Source of the DNA: Luteibacter jiangsuensis
Lineage (GTDB): Bacteria; Pseudomonadota; Gammaproteobacteria; Xanthomonadales; Rhodanobacteraceae
Length of the DNA stretch: 64,000 nucleotides
Assembly: GCF_011742555.1 (NCBI RefSeq)
Contig: NZ_JAAQQR010000009.1
Coordinates: forward strand, 1 to 64,000
Direction: 5' to 3'
Shown: piece by piece, positions 9,529 through 21,479 of the stretch
How the letters are laid out: each line of letters begins with the position of its first letter
Position numbering within the stretch: position 1 is the stretch's first letter
Program-made: the position numbers and the translations under genes
Notes under the pieces: generated by a model
Databases searched by the model: none
What the model was told of the DNA's origin: nothing
Seen by the model: the letters and a program-made list of their open reading frames with translations, nothing else

Positions 9529-9611
9529 TGTGGAAGCCGCTTCAGCGGCGATGGGTGCTCGCGGGAAGCATGCCCGCTGCCGCGGGATCGCCGGCATAGC
9601 CGGCTCCCACA
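9529..9611. repeat. REP-like inverted repeat, copy 2
   Basis: It opens TGTGGAAGCCGCTTCAGCGG and closes CCGGCATAGCCGGCTCCCAC. It occupies the divergent gap between murJ and rpsT, upstream of the rpsT promoter. One base of the left outer arm (GGAAGCC instead of GGGAGCC) differs from the other copies. The rest of 9389-9702 shows only the rpsT promoter. Confidence 0.85.
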
Positions 9612-9632
9612 GGTGAAGCGGGCCCTAAGCTA

Positions 9633-9661
9633 TTGACGCGGCCCGCCTTTGGCCCCAAAAT
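9633..9661 (+). promoter_or_regulatory. Sigma-70 type promoter for rpsT
   Basis: TTGACG (9633-9638) and CAAAAT (9656-9661) are spaced by 17 bases. The -35 matches five of six consensus bases and the -10 four of six. It lies about 40 bases before the TTG start of rpsT, which is reasonable for a ribosomal protein transcript. Confidence 0.5.
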
Positions 9662-9702
9662 GGGCGTCTTTTTTAAAACCAACCGAACTCTGGAGCTTTA
9701 CC

Positions 9703-9966
9703 TTGGCCAACATCAAGTCCGCGAAGAAGCGTGCGCGTCAGTCGGAGCAGCGCCGTCTGCGCAACGTCAGCGCGCGTTCCATGGTGCGTTCCGCACTGAA
9801 GAAGGTCGTCAAGGCGATCGACGCCAAGGATAAGGCCGGCGCCGTCAGCGCCTACGCCGTCGCCGTGCCGGTGATGGACCGTTACGCTGCCCGTGGCCTC
9901 ATCCACAAGAACAAGGCCGCTCGTCACAAGAGCCGCCTGAACGCGAAGATCCGCGACCTGGCGTAA
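9703..9966 (+). CDS. rpsT: 30S ribosomal protein S20
   Basis: Primary 16S rRNA-binding protein of the small subunit. The 87-residue product begins (M)[17 protein letters not shown], the standard S20 N-terminus, and is strongly basic. The start is a TTG at 9703 with GGAG at 9692-9695, seven bases upstream; an ATG at 9649 would add 18 unrelated residues. A TTG start is known for rpsT in other bacteria, where it takes part in autogenous control. Four terminators in tandem follow the gene. Confidence 0.95.
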   Translation: MANIKSAKKRARQSEQRRLRNVSARSMVRSALKKVVKAIDAKDKAGAVSAYAVAVPVMDRYAARGLIHKNKAARHKSRLNAKIRDLA

Positions 9967-9990
9967 GCCTGCGCGACATCGCTGTTCACG

Positions 9991-10135
9991 AAAAAGCCGG
10001 CGAAAGCCGGCTTTTTTTGTATCCATAAAAGCAGGCCGGCCCGCGCCGGCTTTTTTTGTATCTGTAAAAGCAGGCCGGCTAGCGTCGGCTTTTTTTGTAT
10101 CTGTAAAAGCAGGCCGGCTCGCGTCGGCTTTTTTT
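9991..10135 (+). terminator. Four tandem rho-independent terminators after rpsT
   Basis: The first hairpin is GCCGGC-GAAA-GCCGGC followed by seven T (ending 10018). Three more near-identical units follow, each with a GCCGGC/GCCGGC or GCCGGC/GTCGGC stem and a seven-T tract ending at 10057, 10096 and 10135. The period is exactly 39 bases, and each unit includes a GTATC(T/C)(G/A)TAAAAGCAG linker. It looks like an expanded tandem repeat built on a working terminator. Confidence 0.85.
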
Positions 10136-10162
10136 GCCCTCGATTCGGGGGTTGCTTCTCTT

Positions 10163-10244
10163 TGTGGGAGCCGCTTCAGCGGCGATCCCGCGGCAGCGGG
10201 CCAAGATGCGGCAAGCACCCATCGCCGCTGAAGCGGCTCCCACA
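10163..10244. repeat. REP-like inverted repeat, copy 3 (symmetric form)
   Basis: Both arms use the same half-unit: TGTGGGAGCCGCTTCAGCGG at the left and its exact complement CCGCTGAAGCGGCTCCCACA at the right. The other copies pair a CTTCAG half with a CGGCATAGCCG half. It sits 16 bases past the obgE stop codon, just after the rpsT terminator array. Confidence 0.85.
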
Positions 10245-10259
10245 CAAAGCCAGCAATTC

Positions 10260-11517
<1,258 letters not shown>

Positions 11518-11520
11518 ACA

Positions 11521-11549
11521 AAACAAAAGCCCCGCCTATGGCGGGGCCT
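11521..11549 (-). terminator. Hairpin terminator downstream of rpmA
   Basis: GCCCCGCC (11529-11536) pairs with GGCGGGGC (11540-11547) around a TAT loop. On the minus strand it is followed by UUUU-G-UUU. It begins 22 bases after the rpmA stop codon and probably reduces transcription into obgE. Confidence 0.7.
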
Positions 11550-11571
11550 TCGCTATCGCGTCGCGGGAGGC

Positions 11572-11829
11572 TTACGCCTGGACGACGTCGACGAACTTGC
11601 GGCCCTTGTCGCCACGGGTCTTGAACGACACGGTGCCGTCGACCAGCGCGAACAGGGTGTGGTCGCGGCCGAGGCCGACGCCCACGCCGGCGTGGAACTT
11701 GGTGCCACGCTGGCGAACGATGATGTTACCGGCTTCGACAGCCTGGCCACCGTAGATCTTCACGCCGAGGTACTTCGGGTTCGAATCGCGGCCGTTACGG
11801 CTGGAACCTACGCCTTTTTTATGTGCCAT
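11572..11829 (-). CDS. rpmA: 50S ribosomal protein L27
   Basis: Large-subunit protein at the peptidyl-transferase region. The 85-residue basic product starts [19 protein letters not shown] and contains the conserved [15 protein letters not shown], both diagnostic of L27. It follows rplU by 20 bases on the same strand, the near-universal L21-L27 order, so the two are cotranscribed from the rplU promoter. Confidence 0.97.
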   Translation of the reverse strand: MAHKKGVGSSRNGRDSNPKYLGVKIYGGQAVEAGNIIVRQRGTKFHAGVGVGLGRDHTLFALVDGTVSFKTRGDKGRKFVDVVQA

Positions 11830-11849
11830 GACTTATATCCTCCGGCGAC

Positions 11850-12164
11850 TCAGGCGTTGATGCCCGTGATCTCGATTTCGGTGTAATGCTGACGGTGTCC
11901 CTGCGTGCGCTTGTAGTGCTTGCGACGACGGAACTTGACGATGCGGATCTTATCGGCGCGGCCGTGGGCGCGAACCTTCGCGCTGACGGTGGCACCGGCG
12001 ACCAGCGGGGCGCCAACGGTGATCGACTCACCTTCGCCGACGAGGAGAACCTGGTCGAACTGGACGGTGGAATCGACTTCGGCGTTGAGCAGCTCGACGC
12101 GCAGGACTTCGCCTGCCATCACGCGATACTGCTTGCCACCGGTCTTGATGACTGCGTAGCTCAT
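11850..12164 (-). CDS. rplU: 50S ribosomal protein L21
   Basis: Binds 23S rRNA in the large subunit. The 104-residue product begins [15 protein letters not shown] and contains the [16 protein letters not shown] signature of L21. The start is ATG at 12164, preceded by AGGA at a good distance; the frame is open for 31 more codons upstream, but these cross the promoter. First gene of rplU-rpmA-obgE, read from a strong promoter about 65 bases upstream. Confidence 0.96.
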   Translation of the reverse strand: MSYAVIKTGGKQYRVMAGEVLRVELLNAEVDSTVQFDQVLLVGEGESITVGAPLVAGATVSAKVRAHGRADKIRIVKFRRRKHYKRTQGHRQHYTEIEITGINA

Positions 12165-12227
12165 GGGAGTTTCCTGTTGCTGTTTATGTAGTTCTTTTTG
12201 GGGTGTTGCGGGTACTGCGAATCGCGA

Positions 12228-12257
12228 ATTATAGCGGGACGCAAAAGGCAAGGTCAA
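12228..12257 (-). promoter_or_regulatory. Strong sigma-70 promoter for rplU-rpmA
   Basis: On the minus strand TTGACC (12257-12252) and a perfect TATAAT (12233-12228) are separated by 18 bases, giving a leader of about 57 bases before the rplU start. This is the best match to the consensus promoter seen in the window. Confidence 0.75.
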
Positions 12258-12356
12258 TCAGGTGGTTAAGAGCGGCGCCTGATTTCCCGCAGGGCCGAGG
12301 CGATCGCACAACAACTTAACAATCAAGCACTTAGGACGACGAGATGGACTAGGTAC

Positions 12357-12439
12357 TGTGGGAGCCGCTTCAGCGGCGATGGGTGCTCGCGGCAAGCTTG
12401 CCCGCTGCCGCGGGATCGCCGGCACAGCCGGCTCCCACA
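12357..12439. repeat. REP-like inverted repeat, copy 4
   Basis: It opens TGTGGGAGCCGCTTCAGCGG and closes CCGGCACAGCCGGCTCCCAC. It ends 9 bases beyond the stop codon of the DUF2059 gene, in the gap between that gene and the rplU promoter. Confidence 0.85.
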
Positions 12440-12448
12440 GTGGGTGGC

Positions 12449-12958
12449 CTACTTCTTCGGCGCCGGGGCCGGAGCCGGCTTGGCCGCCGCGCCCGCGGCC
12501 GGACACTGGCCCTGCTGGTTCAGGGTGCCCTGGCTCTGCAGCTGGGCGATCATCTGCTTACCGCGCTCCTGGCCCCACTGTTTGCCGATCTGCATGCCCT
12601 CGGCCATGGTGGCGGGCATCTGCGTGATCACCTTCTGGCCCAGCGGCGAGCGGTAGAACTTGAGCAGGCCGTCGATGTCCTCGGCGGTGAAGTGCTTCTG
12701 GTAGACCGGCACCATGCGGCCGATCAGCTGGTTGGTGGCGTTGGCGTCCACGAAACCCTGCCAGTAGCTCGCCGGTACGCAGGGCAGCGCGTTCTGCATC
12801 ACGCCGGCCATCTGGCTGTTCATCTGACTGAGCATCCGCCCCATGCCCACCGCGTCCATCAGCTGCCGCACCTGCTGTTCCGAGGGCACGGCCGCCAGCG
12901 CCTGGCCCGCACAACCCGCCAGCACCAGGCCGGCGGCGATCCCTGTCCACTTACGCAT
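12449..12958 (-). CDS. DUF2059 domain protein, probable exported lipoprotein
   Basis: The 169-residue product starts MRKWTGIAAGLVLAGCAGQA, a signal peptide with an L-A-G-C lipobox, so it is probably a lipoprotein (alternatively cleaved after ALA). The mature part is helical and contains FYRSPLGQKV, the hallmark of DUF2059 proteins, and ends in an Ala/Pro/Lys tail. I chose the ATG at 12958 because GAGGAAG lies upstream; the frame is open for 49 more codons. The function of DUF2059 proteins is not established. It stands alone, divergent from uvrA. Confidence 0.85.
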   Translation of the reverse strand: MRKWTGIAAGLVLAGCAGQALAAVPSEQQVRQLMDAVGMGRMLSQMNSQMAGVMQNALPCVPASYWQGFVDANATNQLIGRMVPVYQKHFTAEDIDGLLKFYRSPLGQKVITQMPATMAEGMQIGKQWGQERGKQMIAQLQSQGTLNQQGQCPAAGAAAKPAPAPAPKK

Positions 12959-13124
12959 GCGTGTCTTCCTCTTTGGATGATTGGCTCTGATCCCTCCCCG
13001 GGATCGGACCATGGTAGCCCCGCCGACGGTCCCTGGGCACCCTGGCCGACCGGCTGCCGATCCCTCATAACAAATGTGATGAACCGTCAAAAGTCGACGC
13101 GGCATGAAGGCCGAAAACCCTTGG

Positions 13125-13130
13125 TATAGT
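13125..13130 (+). promoter_or_regulatory. Candidate -10 element for uvrA
   Basis: TATAGT lies 28 bases before the uvrA ATG and is the only good -10-like hexamer in the gap. No convincing -35 lies 16-18 bases upstream, and I could not recognise a LexA operator here. Confidence 0.3.
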
Positions 13131-13158
13131 CGCCGACTTCCCCCATTTACGTCGGCAC

Positions 13159-16115
<2,957 letters not shown>

Positions 16116-16119
<4 letters not shown>

Positions 16120-16556
16120 GCACCGAAGCCTCCCTGAACCCCGCACCCGTTCCGCTGTTCATCACGCCGATGGACGTGCGCTGGCAGGACCTCGACGCGT
16201 ACAACCACGTCAACAACGCCAATTACCTGGTCTACCTCCAGGAAGCACGCCTCAAGTGGCTGAAGGATATTCCGGGCGACTGGTACAGCCCGGCCGCGGC
16301 GCCGGTGATGGCGCATAGCGAACTGAATTACCGCCTGCCGATCGAGTGGCCGGCGGACATCCAGATCGAGCTCTTCGTCAATCGCATGGGCAACAGCTCG
16401 ATGACCATCGGCCATCGCATCCTGGACAGCAACGATCCCACGCGCATCCATTGCGACGGCAGCATCACCATGGTGTGGATCGATACCCGCAGCGGTCGCC
16501 CTGTGCCGCTGCCGCAGGCGGTGCGCGATGCGGTGGCGGAAGCGGAGCGGGGCTGA
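16116..16556 (+). CDS. Acyl-CoA thioesterase, 4-hydroxybenzoyl-CoA thioesterase (YbgC-like) family
   Basis: The 146-residue single hotdog-fold protein carries the family signature [18 protein letters not shown] at about 21-38, with the catalytic-type aspartate in QDLD/DAYNHVN. Such enzymes hydrolyse acyl-CoA thioesters in the cytosol; the substrate cannot be read from sequence. It starts inside the uvrA stop codon (ATGA), so it is translationally coupled to uvrA. That pairing has no obvious functional logic and may be just an operon arrangement. Confidence 0.88.
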
Positions 16557-16675
16557 GAATTCTATTCGGGAACCAAGGTTTCCGCGGAAGCACCGGCTTC
16601 ATGTGGGATCAACTGTCTTTTGCTGGAGCCGGCTGACTACCGCTAATCGCTTCGGCACAGGCCATGCGAGTTTTG

Positions 16676-16758
16676 TGTGGGAGCCGCTTCAGCGGCGATG
16701 GGTGCTCGCGGCGAGCATGCCCGCTACCGCGGGATCGCCGGCATAGCCGGCTCCCACA
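16676..16758. repeat. REP-like inverted repeat, copy 5
   Basis: It opens TGTGGGAGCCGCTTCAGCGG and closes CCGGCATAGCCGGCTCCCAC, between the thioesterase and the DUF4139 gene. A lone half-site GGAGCCGGCT at 16625-16634, about 50 bases upstream, looks like a fragment of another copy. Confidence 0.85.
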
Positions 16759-16820
16759 AAAACTTTCGCCTCGTTCATGTGCCACCGGTATGATCCGCGA
16801 GGGCCTACATGGAGAGCATC

Positions 16821-18284
16821 ATGCTGCAACGTTCCCTCGTCCTCGCGATCGCCTGCGCCGTCGCCCTTCCCGCTTTCGCCGCGGACGAGCGCACCGCGCT
16901 CACGCTCTACCGCGCCGATGGCGACCAGCTCTTTTCCACCGGCGGCGACGCCGTATCGGGCGACGGCTATGCCGTGGTCCACGAACGGCGCGCCTTCGAC
17001 CTCAAGGGCGGCACGCAGGACCTGACGATCGACGGCCTGCCCGCGGCGCTCGACAGCGAGGCGCTGTCGCTGCGCTTTCCCGGCAAGGAAACCCGCGTCG
17101 TCTCGCAGCGCCTGCTGCTCGGCCAGGGCTTCGACGGCGCGGTGGCCGGCCTCGTCGGTCGCAACGTCAGTGTCATCGGCGAGAGCGGCCAGCCCATCGC
17201 CAGCGGCACGCTGGTTCGTGGCGGCGACGCCCTCGTGGTGCGCGAAGCGAACGGGCAAGCCACCCTGGTACGCCAGTACGCCGCGCTGCGCGCGGCCGAC
17301 AGTACCGACTTCGCACGCGGCTCGACACTGCAGGTGCGCGTGACCGGCGGCGGTACCGGCAAGGCGAACGCCCAGCTCGACTACCCCACCTCTGGTCTCG
17401 GCTGGCGCGGCGCCTATGTGGCCACGATCCAGCCGGGCAATGCCTGCCGCATGACCTTCGACTCGGCGGCCAGCATCGCCAACCGCAGCGGCCGCGACTG
17501 GAAGGACGTGACACTGAAGCTCATCGCTGGCGAGGCGCGCAGGGCGAAAACGCCGCCGCAGCCACGAGCCGCGCAAGACCGCATGTTCGTGTTCAAGGCT
17601 GCCGCCGCGCCAGAAGCCGCGCCCTCGCAGGCAACGCTGGGCGACCTGCGCACCTACACGCTGCCCGCCGCCGTGGACCTCCCGGACGGCAGCGTCACGC
17701 AAACCCCGCTGTACGACCGCCGCACGCTCGACTGCGAACGGCAGGCGCTTTACGACTCCCAGGCGGGCGGCTGGTTCCCGCCGCGCCCGAACGTCGAGAA
17801 AGAAACCGTGCCGCCCGCCAATGGCGTCCCGGTGGTCTCGAACCTGCGCTTCAAGGCATTCGACAGCTTGCCTGCAGGATATGTGCGCGTGCTCACCACC
17901 GACCGCGACGGCAACGCCGAACTGCTGGGCGAAGGTCGCATCGACGATACGCCGAAGAACCAGGACAGCACGGTTTCCTTGGGCAATGCGTTCGACCTCA
18001 CCGCCTCGCGCGAGCAGACCACGTTCACCGTGGACCAGGCGGCGCACCGCATGGACGAGGGCTTCCGCATCGTCCTGTCCAATGCCGGCGATACGCCGAG
18101 AACCGTCACCGTGCACGAGCATCCGAACCGCTGGCGCGCCTGGAAACTCACGTCGTCGTCGGTAAAGCCGACCAAGGTTTCGCCCGAACTGCTGGAGTTC
18201 AAGGTGGAGGTGCCGGCGAACGGCAGCGCCACGCTGGATTACGCCGTGCAGTACACGTGGGTCGAGTCGGACCTCGCAAGGTAA
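16821..18284 (+). CDS. Exported DUF4139 domain protein
   Basis: The 487-residue product begins with a clear signal peptide (MLQRSLVLAIACAVALPAFA, cleavage about A20). The rest is mostly predicted beta: an N-terminal part with LTIDGLPAALDSEALSLRF and a larger C-terminal DUF4139 region with GWRGAYVATI, SNLRFKAFDSLPAGYVRV and a final PANGSATLDYAVQYTW. I use ATG at 16821, with GGAG seven bases upstream, over the ATG at 16809. The role of bacterial DUF4139 proteins is not established; this one is likely periplasmic. Confidence 0.85.
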   Translation: MLQRSLVLAIACAVALPAFAADERTALTLYRADGDQLFSTGGDAVSGDGYAVVHERRAFDLKGGTQDLTIDGLPAALDSEALSLRFPGKETRVVSQRLLLGQGFDGAVAGLVGRNVSVIGESGQPIASGTLVRGGDALVVREANGQATLVRQYAALRAADSTDFARGSTLQVRVTGGGTGKANAQLDYPTSGLGWRGAYVATIQPGNACRMTFDSAASIANRSGRDWKDVTLKLIAGEARRAKTPPQPRAAQDRMFVFKAAAAPEAAPSQATLGDLRTYTLPAAVDLPDGSVTQTPLYDRRTLDCERQALYDSQAGGWFPPRPNVEKETVPPANGVPVVSNLRFKAFDSLPAGYVRVLTTDRDGNAELLGEGRIDDTPKNQDSTVSLGNAFDLTASREQTTFTVDQAAHRMDEGFRIVLSNAGDTPRTVTVHEHPNRWRAWKLTSSSVKPTKVSPELLEFKVEVPANGSATLDYAVQYTWVESDLAR

Positions 18285-18335
18285 CCCATCGGCTTCGGCG
18301 CCATAATCGGGCGAACCCACCCAAGGACCACGAAC

Positions 18336-19091
18336 ATGCTCGACATCCTTCCTCACGACGGCGGCATCCACGAGATCCGCATGGCGCGGGCGCCCGTGAA
18401 CGCATTCGACCTCGGGCTGGTCCAGGCACTGCGCGAGGCTATCGTCGAGGCCCCGTCCAACGGCGCCCGTGGCATCGTGCTTTCCGGCGCGCAGGGCATG
18501 TTTTCCGCGGGCGTGGACGTCCCGGCGCTGATCCAGCGCGATCGCGCCGGCGTGAAGGAGTTCTGGGACGCGTTCTTCGCCCTCTGCGGTGCCATCGCCA
18601 CGTCGAGCGTGCCCACCGTCGCCGCCGTCACCGGGCACAGCCCCGCCGGCGGCGCCGTGGTGTCGCTGTTCTGCGATTACCGGGTGATGGCGCACGGCGT
18701 CTACAAGATCGGACTCAACGAAGTGCAGGTGGGCCTGTCGGTGCCCGAGCCCATCCAGTTCGCCATGCGCCGCATCGTGGGCGCTTACCGCGCCGAGCGC
18801 CTGCTCGTGGCGGGTGCGATGGTCGATGCGGAACAGGCGCACGCCATCGGGCTGGTCGACGAGCTTGCCGCCGTGGAACAGGTGGTAACGCGTTCCGTGC
18901 AGTGGCTCGACGACCTGCTGAAGCTGCCGACGAAGGCCATGCTGCGCACGCGCGCCATCGCTCGCGCCGACCTGACCGCCGTCTGGGGCGACACCACCGA
19001 CCTGCTCGATCCGGGCTTCATCGACGACTTCTTTGGCGACGAAACACAGTCGGTGATGAGAGCCCTCGTCGCGCGGCTGAAGTCGAAGTAG
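18336..19091 (+). CDS. Enoyl-CoA hydratase/isomerase family protein
   Basis: The 251-residue crotonase-fold protein has oxyanion-hole segments FSAGVDVPAL and HSPAGGAVVSLFCDYRV. The acidic residue in KIGLNEVQVGL is in the position used by delta3-delta2 enoyl-CoA isomerases, which favours an isomerase over a hydratase. These enzymes act in beta-oxidation in the cytosol. No other fatty-acid gene is adjacent. It follows the DUF4139 gene by 51 bases on the same strand. Confidence 0.87.
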   Translation: MLDILPHDGGIHEIRMARAPVNAFDLGLVQALREAIVEAPSNGARGIVLSGAQGMFSAGVDVPALIQRDRAGVKEFWDAFFALCGAIATSSVPTVAAVTGHSPAGGAVVSLFCDYRVMAHGVYKIGLNEVQVGLSVPEPIQFAMRRIVGAYRAERLLVAGAMVDAEQAHAIGLVDELAAVEQVVTRSVQWLDDLLKLPTKAMLRTRAIARADLTAVWGDTTDLLDPGFIDDFFGDETQSVMRALVARLKSK

Positions 19092-19105
19092 CACCGGGCG
19101 CCTCG

Positions 19106-19200
19106 CTGTAGGTGCCGCCATGGCGGCGAGACACAACGGCGATACGCGCTCGCTAGAGTGCCCACTGCCGCGGGATCGCCGGCATAGCCGGCTCCCACAG
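19106..19200. repeat. REP-like repeat, copy 6 (mosaic of two types)
   Basis: The left arm is GTAGGTGCCGCCATGGCGGC, like the variant found inside actB at 25612. The right arm is CCGGCATAGCCGGCTCCCAC, as in the common copies. The outer ends therefore do not pair perfectly. It lies 9 bases before the stop of the Nudix-ThiE gene, in a convergent gap. Confidence 0.75.
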
Positions 19201-19209
19201 GAGTTGCGA

Positions 19210-20136
19210 TTACCGGAAGGCGGTTATGCCTGCGACGCCCTGGGCCGCGTGCATTCGCGCTTCCGGCAGTGCTTCCGGGCCGACGCCGCCCAGCGCGTAG
19301 ACGGGCAGCGAGGCGGCTTCCGCCAGACGGCCGAACCGCGGCCATCCAAGGGGTTCCACGCCAGGGTGGCTCGTCGTCGCGAGCACGGGCGACAGCGTGG
19401 CGAAATCGCAGCCGAGGCGCGAAGCCAGTTCGAGTTCCGCGGCATCGTGACACGATGCGCCGACGGGAACGGATAGCGGCAGCGGCCGCTCCGTCCACTC
19501 ACGCAATTGCCCGGAGGCCAGGTGCACGCCGATCCCGAGTGCCTCCGCCCCAGCCACATCGCGGTTCAACAACAGCTGCGCGCCATGCCGCCGCACGTCG
19601 GGCAGTATCGCCGCAGCCACACCGCGCACCGTTTCGAAAGGTTCCGCCGGCAGGCGCAATTGCAGAAGGCGTTCGCCCCGATCCAGCGCCGCATGGGCCC
19701 AGGCGGCGGCTTCGTCCGGCGAGGCATGCGCGGGGCTGATCGCGTAGTGCCGCGGCAACCGCAGCGCGGCGAGGATCGGCCGGTCGGCCGGTGCCAGCAG
19801 CGTTGCATCGACGGAGGCCGCTTCGTGCCAGGCAATGGCTGCCGCGTCCAGCGCCTCGGGCTCGCCTTTCCAGCCACGCACAAGCACAGCCTCGAGCAGC
19901 ATGTCACGGTCGCCATAGCGCCACGGTACCCGGATCAGTGCTTCAAAGGTGGCCGGATCGACCGCGATGCCGAGCTCTTCCTCCAGTTCGCGTTCGAGCG
20001 CCGACACCGCGCTCTCGCCAGGCTCGAGCTTTCCGCCGGGAAACTCCCACATGTCCGCCAGGTGCTTGCCCGGCGGGCGTTGCGCGATGAGGATGCGCCC
20101 GCTGGCGTCGAGGAGGACGCCGGCAACCACGTGCAT
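19210..20136 (-). CDS. Nudix hydrolase fused to a thiamine-phosphate synthase-like domain
   Basis: The 308-residue two-domain protein has a MutT-type Nudix domain at 1-130, with the full Nudix box from G35 to I57 (GGKLEPGESAVSALERELEE). A TIM-barrel domain related to ThiE/TenI follows from about 140 (LLQLRLPAEP, LLLNRDVAGAEALGIGVHL, YALGGVGPE). The MutT part would remove 8-oxo-dGTP; the ThiE-like part is of uncertain activity. The fusion is known in gammaproteobacteria. Start ATG at 20136 overlaps the folA stop by one base (TGATG), so the two are coupled. Confidence 0.88.
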   Translation of the reverse strand: MHVVAGVLLDASGRILIAQRPPGKHLADMWEFPGGKLEPGESAVSALERELEEELGIAVDPATFEALIRVPWRYGDRDMLLEAVLVRGWKGEPEALDAAAIAWHEAASVDATLLAPADRPILAALRLPRHYAISPAHASPDEAAAWAHAALDRGERLLQLRLPAEPFETVRGVAAAILPDVRRHGAQLLLNRDVAGAEALGIGVHLASGQLREWTERPLPLSVPVGASCHDAAELELASRLGCDFATLSPVLATTSHPGVEPLGWPRFGRLAEAASLPVYALGGVGPEALPEARMHAAQGVAGITAFR

Positions 20137-20681
20137 CAAGGCGTCCGGTGCGAACCGCCCGCCGGCTCGGGGAGGGGGCGTTCCCGCTCCACGGCATGGT
20201 TCCGCACGTACTCGACCATGTCGAATGCGTAGGGATGCTCGGCGTCCGCCTTGTGGCGCACGCGGGACACTTCGGTCCAGTCCTTGAAGTCGATGCCGGG
20301 GAAGAACACGTCGGCACCGTCCACCGAGGCATACACCCAGGTGAGGTAGAGGGTACTCGCCAGCGGCAAGGCTTCGCGGAACACTTCTCCGCCACCGATC
20401 ACCATTACGCCCGTGTGGCCGCAACGGGCCTGCGCCTCCTGGATGGAGCGCACGGTGATCTGGCCGGGATACGGTGCCTCGCCCTTTCGCGTGAGCACGT
20501 AGTTGTCGCGGTCCGGAAGGGGCTTGCCGATGGACTCGGCGGTCTTGCGGCCCATCAACACCGCCCTGTCCTTGGTGAGCTTCTTGAAATAGCGCAGATC
20601 GTCGGGAAGATGCCAGGGCAGGCCGCCCTTTTTGCCGATGGCAAAGTTTTCGTCGAGCGCGGCAACCAGGTGAACAGCCAT
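20136..20681 (-). CDS. folA: Dihydrofolate reductase
   Basis: NADPH-dependent reduction of dihydrofolate to tetrahydrofolate. The 181-residue product begins MAVHLVAALDENFAIGKKG and has the conserved LPWHLPDDLRYFK segment, whose Asp is the catalytic acid, plus VLMGRKTAESIG and the MVIGGGEVF cofactor motif. I use ATG at 20681, with AAGGAAG at the right distance, rather than 20708. It is the upstream member of the folA / Nudix-ThiE pair; thyA, the functional partner in folate cycling, lies 29 kb away in the same window. Confidence 0.95.
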   Translation of the reverse strand: MAVHLVAALDENFAIGKKGGLPWHLPDDLRYFKKLTKDRAVLMGRKTAESIGKPLPDRDNYVLTRKGEAPYPGQITVRSIQEAQARCGHTGVMVIGGGEVFREALPLASTLYLTWVYASVDGADVFFPGIDFKDWTEVSRVRHKADAEHPYAFDMVEYVRNHAVERERPLPEPAGGSHRTP

Positions 20682-20811
20682 GGAACTTCCTTCGCGTTGA
20701 GTTGGCACAATCGGGCCCAGGGGCCCGCGGTGGAGATAGTAGTCCTCTGCGTGCGGGGACGAAACCGAGCCGGGGCCACCCGGATCGCGATTCCCTGCGG
20801 TTTGGCGAGGA

Positions 20812-21309
20812 TCAGCCGAGAGGCCATAGCCGGGTGAGCGGCGGCTCCGAGCCGGTCACCGGATCGGTGTCGGGAAAAGGCAGGGTGGCGATCCGGTCCC
20901 GCATGGCCGCGTCTGGCGCGTCGCGGCAGATGTCCCATGCCTGTCCGTCGGGATAGGCGCCTACCATCTGGAAATCCTCGGAGGCCGCGAGGCTGCGATG
21001 CCCCGTTCCGGCCGGCAACAACACGACATCGCCCCGGCTTACCGTTATTTCCTTCCCGCCGGGACCGCCGAGCACGAGGGTGGCGGAGCCCATGCTGCAC
21101 CCGAGCACCTCGTGTGCGCTCGAATGGTAGTGGTGGTAGTCGTACACCCCATCGCGCCAGCGCGGCACCCAGCCGTTCCCGGCGAACAACGTCTCGAACG
21201 CCGATGCCACGTCGCCTTCCGATCGCACGCCGCGATACAGCAGCACCGGCAGGCGCGGATGGTTCGGCACCCAGTCGTGCGGCGGAAAATACAGGCTCTC
21301 CGGTGTCAT
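20812..21309 (-). CDS. Cupin domain protein (YjlB-like)
   Basis: The 165-residue small cytosolic cupin has the metal-binding motif [11 protein letters not shown] and the second-strand motif [10 protein letters not shown]. The arrangement resembles the YjlB family, whose function is unknown. The start at 21309 has GGGAG about nine bases upstream; the frame stays open for 27 codons more. It is divergent from the epoxide hydrolase and 130 bases upstream of folA on the same strand. Confidence 0.82.
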   Translation of the reverse strand: MTPESLYFPPHDWVPNHPRLPVLLYRGVRSEGDVASAFETLFAGNGWVPRWRDGVYDYHHYHSSAHEVLGCSMGSATLVLGGPGGKEITVSRGDVVLLPAGTGHRSLAASEDFQMVGAYPDGQAWDICRDAPDAAMRDRIATLPFPDTDPVTGSEPPLTRLWPLG

Positions 21310-21479
21310 GCGTCGGTCTCCCAGGGCATCGGGTGGATGATGCCGGCCACAACGTCGAAGGGGAGTCATCGGCGGGATCGTATCTTCCAAGACGACACGA
21401 AGTTTTGCGGGTTTGATGCGCGCAGGGACGAAAGACGCGACCGTGTGTGCAGGATTTCATTCCGACCGAGGGCGACGCC

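Noticed and set aside
9991-10135. Short CRISPR array
   Set aside because: The 39-base repeats are hairpin plus T-tract units with no unique spacers between them; they are tandem terminators.
16664-19136. 815-codon open frames on both strands
   Set aside because: They run through a REP-like repeat and overlap the DUF4139 and enoyl-CoA hydratase genes in the wrong phase, with Arg-rich low-complexity products.
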